DNA from: JAAFJU01 sp043764895
GTDB lineage: Bacteria; Cyanobacteriota; Cyanobacteriia; Leptolyngbyales; Leptolyngbyaceae
Assembly: GCA_043764895.1 (NCBI GenBank)
Contig: JAYUJY010000046.1
Coordinates: 1-7,870 of the forward strand
Direction of reading: 5' to 3'
DNA length: 7,870 nt
Under the pieces are notes generated by a model that did no database searches, was not told where the DNA came from, and saw only the letters and a list, made by a program, of their open reading frames with translations. The position numbers were made by a program, and so were the translations under genes. Shown in pieces: positions 4,850 to 7,870 of the stretch; position 1 is the first letter of the stretch; each line of letters starts with the position of its first letter.

Positions 4850-6606
4850 TTTTGACTGAGTTGTATCGGCTTTATCAGCGATCGTCTAGTGACTCCATGC
4901 CATCTATGTATGGAAAAATCAAGATTCGCTGGTTGATTCCAATTAATGCGGATGGCAGTCTGCGGGGCAGTTTTCTGGATCAAAAAGGAGCGACTAAAGC
5001 TGAACTACGGGGTAAGGAGTGGGTTGTCCCAGATTTGATTCGGTCTTCTGGTGTCAAGCCAAAATTGCTGGCTGATAATGGCGAGTATGTTTTGGGTTTA
5101 CAGAAGGAAGGGGCTGATGCAAAAAAAGTTTCTGAACGGTATCGACAATTTAGAGAGCTGATTCTGCGTTGTGCGGAAGTCACTCAAGAACCCTCTGTTC
5201 TGGCAATTGTGCGGTTCTATGAACGTTGGAATCCGGAGAGTTTTCAGCAGGAGGGCGTTGATCCAGCCGATAATTTTACATTTGAGGTCCATGGTGTCAT
5301 CGATCGTCTGATGTATCCGGCTAGGGCTGTAGAAAATCTGCTCACCATTCAGGATTTCTGGGCGAGTTATACCGCAGGTGAAGATAGCCCAAAGATGATG
5401 TGTTTGGTTACTGGGAAAACCAATGTTCCTGTAGAGGTTCGACTACCTGGAAAAATCAAAGGTGTCCCCAATGGACAAACGGCTGGAACGTCTTTGGTCT
5501 CTGCAAATGCTGCGCCCTTTAGCTCCTATGGGTTGGAGAATTCGTTGACTTCTCCCATTTCTCGGGATGCAGCAGAAGGGTTCAATAATGCTCTAAATCA
5601 GCTTATTACAGGGCAGAGAACCCGAGTGTATTTGGGACCCGTTGTCTATACCTTCTGGACGAGAGAGGATTCTGGTGTGGATCTCATCTGTGATTGTATG
5701 GATGAGGATCAGCCGGAGGAAGTGCGAGATCTCTTTCGAGGGGCACAGGCGGGTCAACGTCGATTTGGCATTGTGGGCGATCGCTTTTATGCGCTGGGCT
5801 TGTCGGCTAGCGGTGGACGGGCGGTGGTGCGGAGTTGGATCGATGTACCGATTGAGGCGGTGCGGCATGGTTTAGATGTTTGGTTTGAGGCTCAGACGAT
5901 TGTTGATAAGTATGGGCAGATTCCCGATCGACCTTATTTTTCAGTGAAAAGTCTGGCTCGGGCGATGTACCGTAAGGGCGAAGATTTCGAGATGCAGTGT
6001 TCTAAGTTGATTGATGCTGCATTAGTCGCGGATCGACGGTTGCCTGGGGAAATGCTGGCGCGTGCTGTAAGGCGAACGGCGATCGAACATGATTTGCCGC
6101 ATCATCGTGCTGCGCTGATCAAGCTTATTCTCACTAAAAACAATGTAATTCATCCTGATATCCCTATGAATAAACTCAATCTTGACCCGATTTTTGCAGA
6201 TGAGACTGATACGATGGCTTACCATTGTGGGCGGCTTCTGGCCCATTTGGAAAGTGTGCAGAGGGCGGCGCTGGGTGAGATTAATACGACGCTGATCGAT
6301 CGTTATTATGGGGCGGCTTCTCAGACGCCAGGTAAGGTTTTTGGGGAATTGGTGAAGGATGCTCAGGCTCATTTGAGGAAGTTGCGGGTGACGAAGCCGG
6401 GTGTGCATGAAGCGTTGCAGCAGCGCCTAGAGGGCATTATGGTGATGTTTTCTCCGGCAACGCAGTTTCCGAATATGTTGACGATGCAGCAGCAAAGTAT
6501 TTTTGCTTTGGGCTATTACCATCAGCGGGCGGCGAGTCGTAAAGAGGCGATCGATCGTAAGGCTGAAAATGAGGCGAAAAAGGCTGAGCAGAACGTTATG
6601 CCTTAG
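4846..6606 (+). CDS. cas8c: Cas8c (Csd1), large subunit of type I-C Cascade
   Basis: A 586-aa large subunit that recognises the PAM, opens the target duplex and recruits Cas3. Family marks are the N-terminal LTELYRLYQR with a beta-strand pair (GKIKIRWLIPINADGSL), CLVTGK at 186-191, IKGVPNGQTAG at 204-214, LVSANAAPFSSYGLENS (about 216-232), where other members usually have a SFN..AF.SYG block, and an ALNQLI helix shortly after. The C-terminal third is helical: YHCGRLLAHLESVQ, DRYYGAASQTPGKVF, then MQQQSIFALGYYHQR and a charged tail rich in K, E and A. Length fits the family. The start is set by a strong Shine-Dalgarno and an ATGA overlap with cas5c. The C-terminal part probably doubles as the small subunit (6214-6606). 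A 46-bp gap leads to cas7. Confidence 0.95.
   Translation: MILTELYRLYQRSSSDSMPSMYGKIKIRWLIPINADGSLRGSFLDQKGATKAELRGKEWVVPDLIRSSGVKPKLLADNGEYVLGLQKEGADAKKVSERYRQFRELILRCAEVTQEPSVLAIVRFYERWNPESFQQEGVDPADNFTFEVHGVIDRLMYPARAVENLLTIQDFWASYTAGEDSPKMMCLVTGKTNVPVEVRLPGKIKGVPNGQTAGTSLVSANAAPFSSYGLENSLTSPISRDAAEGFNNALNQLITGQRTRVYLGPVVYTFWTREDSGVDLICDCMDEDQPEEVRDLFRGAQAGQRRFGIVGDRFYALGLSASGGRAVVRSWIDVPIEAVRHGLDVWFEAQTIVDKYGQIPDRPYFSVKSLARAMYRKGEDFEMQCSKLIDAALVADRRLPGEMLARAVRRTAIEHDLPHHRAALIKLILTKNNVIHPDIPMNKLNLDPIFADETDTMAYHCGRLLAHLESVQRAALGEINTTLIDRYYGAASQTPGKVFGELVKDAQAHLRKLRVTKPGVHEALQQRLEGIMVMFSPATQFPNMLTMQQQSIFALGYYHQRAASRKEAIDRKAENEAKKAEQNVMP
5777..5784. repeat. HIP1 octamer inside cas8c
   Basis: A complete GCGATCGC in cas8c, the third full site in the window. 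Confidence 0.85.
6214..6606 (+). CDS. cas11c: Candidate Cas11c small subunit, translated from inside cas8c
   Basis: In studied type I-C systems the Cascade small subunit is made from an internal start in the 3' part of cas8c. Here ATG 6214 (Cas8c residue 457) would give 130 aa in the same frame, beginning MAYHCGRLLAHLESVQ and so keeping the whole conserved helical GRL-LE-Q block through to the end. The upstream bases TGAGA (6201-6205) end 8 nt before it and could act as a weak Shine-Dalgarno. ATG 6166 (146 aa) is the alternative, but it has no purine-rich site in front. The length is close to that of other Cas11 proteins. The existence of a product is inferred from the family; the exact start is a guess. 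Confidence 0.5.
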   Translation: MAYHCGRLLAHLESVQRAALGEINTTLIDRYYGAASQTPGKVFGELVKDAQAHLRKLRVTKPGVHEALQQRLEGIMVMFSPATQFPNMLTMQQQSIFALGYYHQRAASRKEAIDRKAENEAKKAEQNVMP

Positions 6607-6641
6607 GTGTTTTTGTTTTTCAATTACTGTTTACTATTTTC

Positions 6642-6645
6642 GGAG
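6642..6645 (+). promoter_or_regulatory. Ribosome-binding site of cas7
   Basis: GGAG ends 7 nt before ATG 6653. It selects this start over the ATG at 6503 in the same frame, which lies inside cas8c and would add 50 residues unlike any Cas7 N-terminus. Confidence 0.75.
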
Positions 6646-6652
6646 TATTAAG

Positions 6653-7564
6653 ATGACTGCACATTTGAATCCAGAAGTTCGTCACGATTTTGTTTTGCTG
6701 TTTGATATTCAGGATGGGAATCCAAATGGGGATCCTGATGGGGGGAATCTTCCTAGAACTGATTCTGAAACGATGCAAGGATTGGTGACGGATGTTTGTT
6801 TGAAGCGTAAGGTTCGTAATTATGTTGATTTAGTCGGTGGGGATCAGGTTCCGAATCTGATTTATGTGCAAAATAAGGGGTTTGCATTAAATGATCTTCA
6901 TGCTCGGGCTTATGAGGATTTGAAGATTAAGGCGACGGGAACGAAGCAGAAGCGGGAGGATGTGGATAAGGCTCGACAGTGGATGTGTCAGAATTTTTAT
7001 GATATTCGGATGTTTGGGGCGGTGATGACGACGGGGGTGAATTGTGGGCAGGTGCGGGGTCCAATTCAGATGACGTTTGCGCGATCGTTTGATCGGATTA
7101 TGCCGACGGATGTGGCGATTACGCGGATTGCGATTACGAAGTCGGAAGATGCGAAGGTGGAAGTAAGTGCCGAGGGTAAAGGTGAGGGTGGTAAGACGAC
7201 GGAGATTGGGCGTAAGGCGATGATTCCTTATGGTTTGTATCAGGGCTATGGGTTCTTTTCGCCTCATTTGGCGGCGCAGACGGGGGTTACTGAGGCGGAT
7301 CTGGCCATTTTTTGGGATGCGCTGTTGAAGATGTGGGATTTCGATCGATCGGCGTCTCGGGGGCTAATGGCTCCGCGTGGGTTGTATGTGTTTTCTCATG
7401 AGTCGAAGTTGGGGAATGCTCCGGCGCATAAGTTGTTTGAGCTTGTTACGACTCAGTTGAAGAAGCCGAATGAATCGCCGCGTAAGTTTGGGGATTATAC
7501 GGTGGTGGTTGATGAGGCTGGGATGCCGGGTGGGGTTACGTTGACGAGGTTGACGGAGGGGTAG
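6653..7564 (+). CDS. cas7c: Cas7 (Csd2), type I-C Cascade backbone subunit
   Basis: A 303-aa RAMP protein; several copies line the crRNA spacer to form the Cascade filament. Clear Csd2 blocks are FVLLFDIQDGNPNGDPDGGN (13-32), NLPRTD with the following VTDVCLKRKVRNYV helix (32-58), DIRMFGAVMTTG (117-128), QVRGPIQMTFARSFDRI (133-149), MIPYGLYQGYGFFSPHLA (190-207) and WDFDRSASRGLMAPRGLYVF (228-247). Length and ends are normal and nothing looks broken. The coding strand becomes noticeably G-rich and C-poor here compared with the first half of cas8c, with GCG, GTG, GGG and TTG frequent. It follows cas8c by 46 bp and precedes cas4 by 72 bp, which includes a palindromic repeat. Confidence 0.96.
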   Translation: MTAHLNPEVRHDFVLLFDIQDGNPNGDPDGGNLPRTDSETMQGLVTDVCLKRKVRNYVDLVGGDQVPNLIYVQNKGFALNDLHARAYEDLKIKATGTKQKREDVDKARQWMCQNFYDIRMFGAVMTTGVNCGQVRGPIQMTFARSFDRIMPTDVAITRIAITKSEDAKVEVSAEGKGEGGKTTEIGRKAMIPYGLYQGYGFFSPHLAAQTGVTEADLAIFWDALLKMWDFDRSASRGLMAPRGLYVFSHESKLGNAPAHKLFELVTTQLKKPNESPRKFGDYTVVVDEAGMPGGVTLTRLTEG

Positions 7565-7583
7565 GGTTTTTGTTGGAGATCTT

Positions 7584-7608
7584 GATGCGTTGCTTCGCGT
7601 AACGCATC
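7584..7608. repeat. Small palindromic repeat between cas7 and cas4
   Basis: GATGCGTT (7584-7591) and AACGCATC (7601-7608) are exact reverse complements around the 9-nt loop GCTTCGCGT. A G-U and a C-G pair can extend the stem to 10 bp with a 5-nt loop. From memory, closely similar sequences (GATGCGTT...AACGCATCCTAC with a GCTTCGC core) are scattered in intergenic DNA of many cyanobacteria, so this is probably one copy of a dispersed repeat. In this position it may also stabilise or process the operon mRNA. Confidence 0.65.
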
Positions 7609-7624
7609 CTACGTATGAGTTTTT

Positions 7625-7630
7625 GGGAGG
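7625..7630 (+). promoter_or_regulatory. Shine-Dalgarno that fixes the cas4 GTG start
   Basis: GGGAGG ends 6 nt before GTG 7637. No ATG in the right frame has comparable spacing; the in-frame ATG at 7661 would remove eight residues and has only weak purine stretches before it. Confidence 0.75.
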
Positions 7631-7636
7631 TTTTGT

Positions 7637-7870
7637 GTGGATGAGAGTGATGAGTTTGTGATGTTGAGTGCGCTTCAGCATTTTGTGTATTGTCCGCGTC
7701 AGTTTGCGTTGATTCATTTGGAGCAGGTGTGGCAGGAGAATATTTATACGTTGCGGGGGTTGCGGGTGCATGAGCGGGTGGATACGCCGACGCATGAACT
7801 GATTGAGGGGGTGCGGGTGATGCGATCGTTGGCTTTGTTTAGCTATGGGCATCAGTTGCGGGGGGTGGCG
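7637..7870 (+). CDS. cas4: Cas4, type I-C (5' part; gene continues beyond the window)
   Basis: The first 78 residues of a Cas4 exonuclease, which in type I-C works with Cas1-Cas2 to select PAM-bearing prespacers and set their orientation. From the GTG start the signature SALQHFVYCPRQFALIHLEQVWQ begins at residue 11, with C19 as the first of the expected Fe-S cluster cysteines. It is followed by N35 to T38, G41 and HERVD at 45-49. The RecB-like nuclease core and the three C-terminal cysteines would lie outside the window. The frame is open to the last base. It is the last gene seen of the effector operon, and cas1 and cas2 should follow. The first codons lie in a stretch without any C. Confidence 0.93.
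   Translation, partial: MDESDEFVMLSALQHFVYCPRQFALIHLEQVWQENIYTLRGLRVHERVDTPTHELIEGVRVMRSLALFSYGHQLRGVA

Noticed and set aside
6022..6408. 128-codon minus-strand ORF inside cas8c
   Set aside because: Antisense shadow with no recognisable domain or ribosome-binding site.
6166..6606. ATG 6166 as the Cas11c start
   Set aside because: No purine-rich site in the preceding bases, and it begins upstream of the conserved block; kept only as the second choice.
6503..6652. Extension of cas7 upstream to an ATG inside cas8c
   Set aside because: It would overlap 104 bp of cas8c and add an arginine-rich tail not seen in Csd2; ATG 6653 has a proper Shine-Dalgarno.
7364..7852. 162-codon minus-strand ORF across cas7 and cas4
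   Set aside because: Low-complexity R/H/P/L-rich translation typical of the antisense of G-rich coding sequence; the sense frames are well-known families.

Overview
The window is cyanobacterial chromosomal DNA carrying most of a type I-C (Dvulg-type) CRISPR-Cas locus on the + strand. The cyanobacterial assignment rests on three complete HIP1 octamers (GCGATCGC) plus many seven-of-eight CGATCG-containing sites in the coding regions, and on a hairpin repeat (7584-7608) of a kind I remember from cyanobacterial intergenic DNA. Species cannot be named. No CRISPR array lies in the window. cas1 and cas2 are not present and would be expected beyond the right edge.

Layout: (1) 2-142, the 3' end of an unrelated gene ending in one membrane helix. 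(2) 285-2684, cas3 (HD nuclease plus DExH helicase). (3) 2695-3294, a Uma2/DUF820 PD-(D/E)XK nuclease-like gene whose ribosome-binding site overlaps the cas3 stop codon. (4) 3295-4126, an unusual inter-operon segment: a folded, GC-rich stretch (3347-3444), a perfect 20-bp inverted repeat with an 8-nt loop (3565-3612), a near-consensus sigma70-type promoter (3629-3657), an unrecognised 88-aa ORF with a faint helix-turn-helix look (3754-4020), and a long hairpin with an A6/T6 tract resembling an intrinsic terminator or attenuator (4043-4089). (5) 4127-7564, the effector genes cas5c, cas8c and cas7, with a possible internally translated cas11c at the 3' end of cas8c. (6) 7637-7870, the first 78 codons of cas4, which runs off the window.

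Together these make the interference machinery. Cas5c normally processes pre-crRNA and caps the crRNA 5' handle. Cas7 coats the spacer. Cas8c and Cas11c complete Cascade, recognise the PAM and hold the non-target strand. Cas3 is recruited to nick and degrade the target. Cas4 belongs to spacer acquisition. The gene order matches textbook I-C (cas3-cas5-cas8c-cas7-cas4) except for the Uma2 gene and the 88-aa ORF with its own signals, which split cas3 from the effector operon. That split region is the least explained and most interesting part. A second point is that Cas5c appears to lack a histidine I recall as conserved in the I-C crRNA-processing enzyme.
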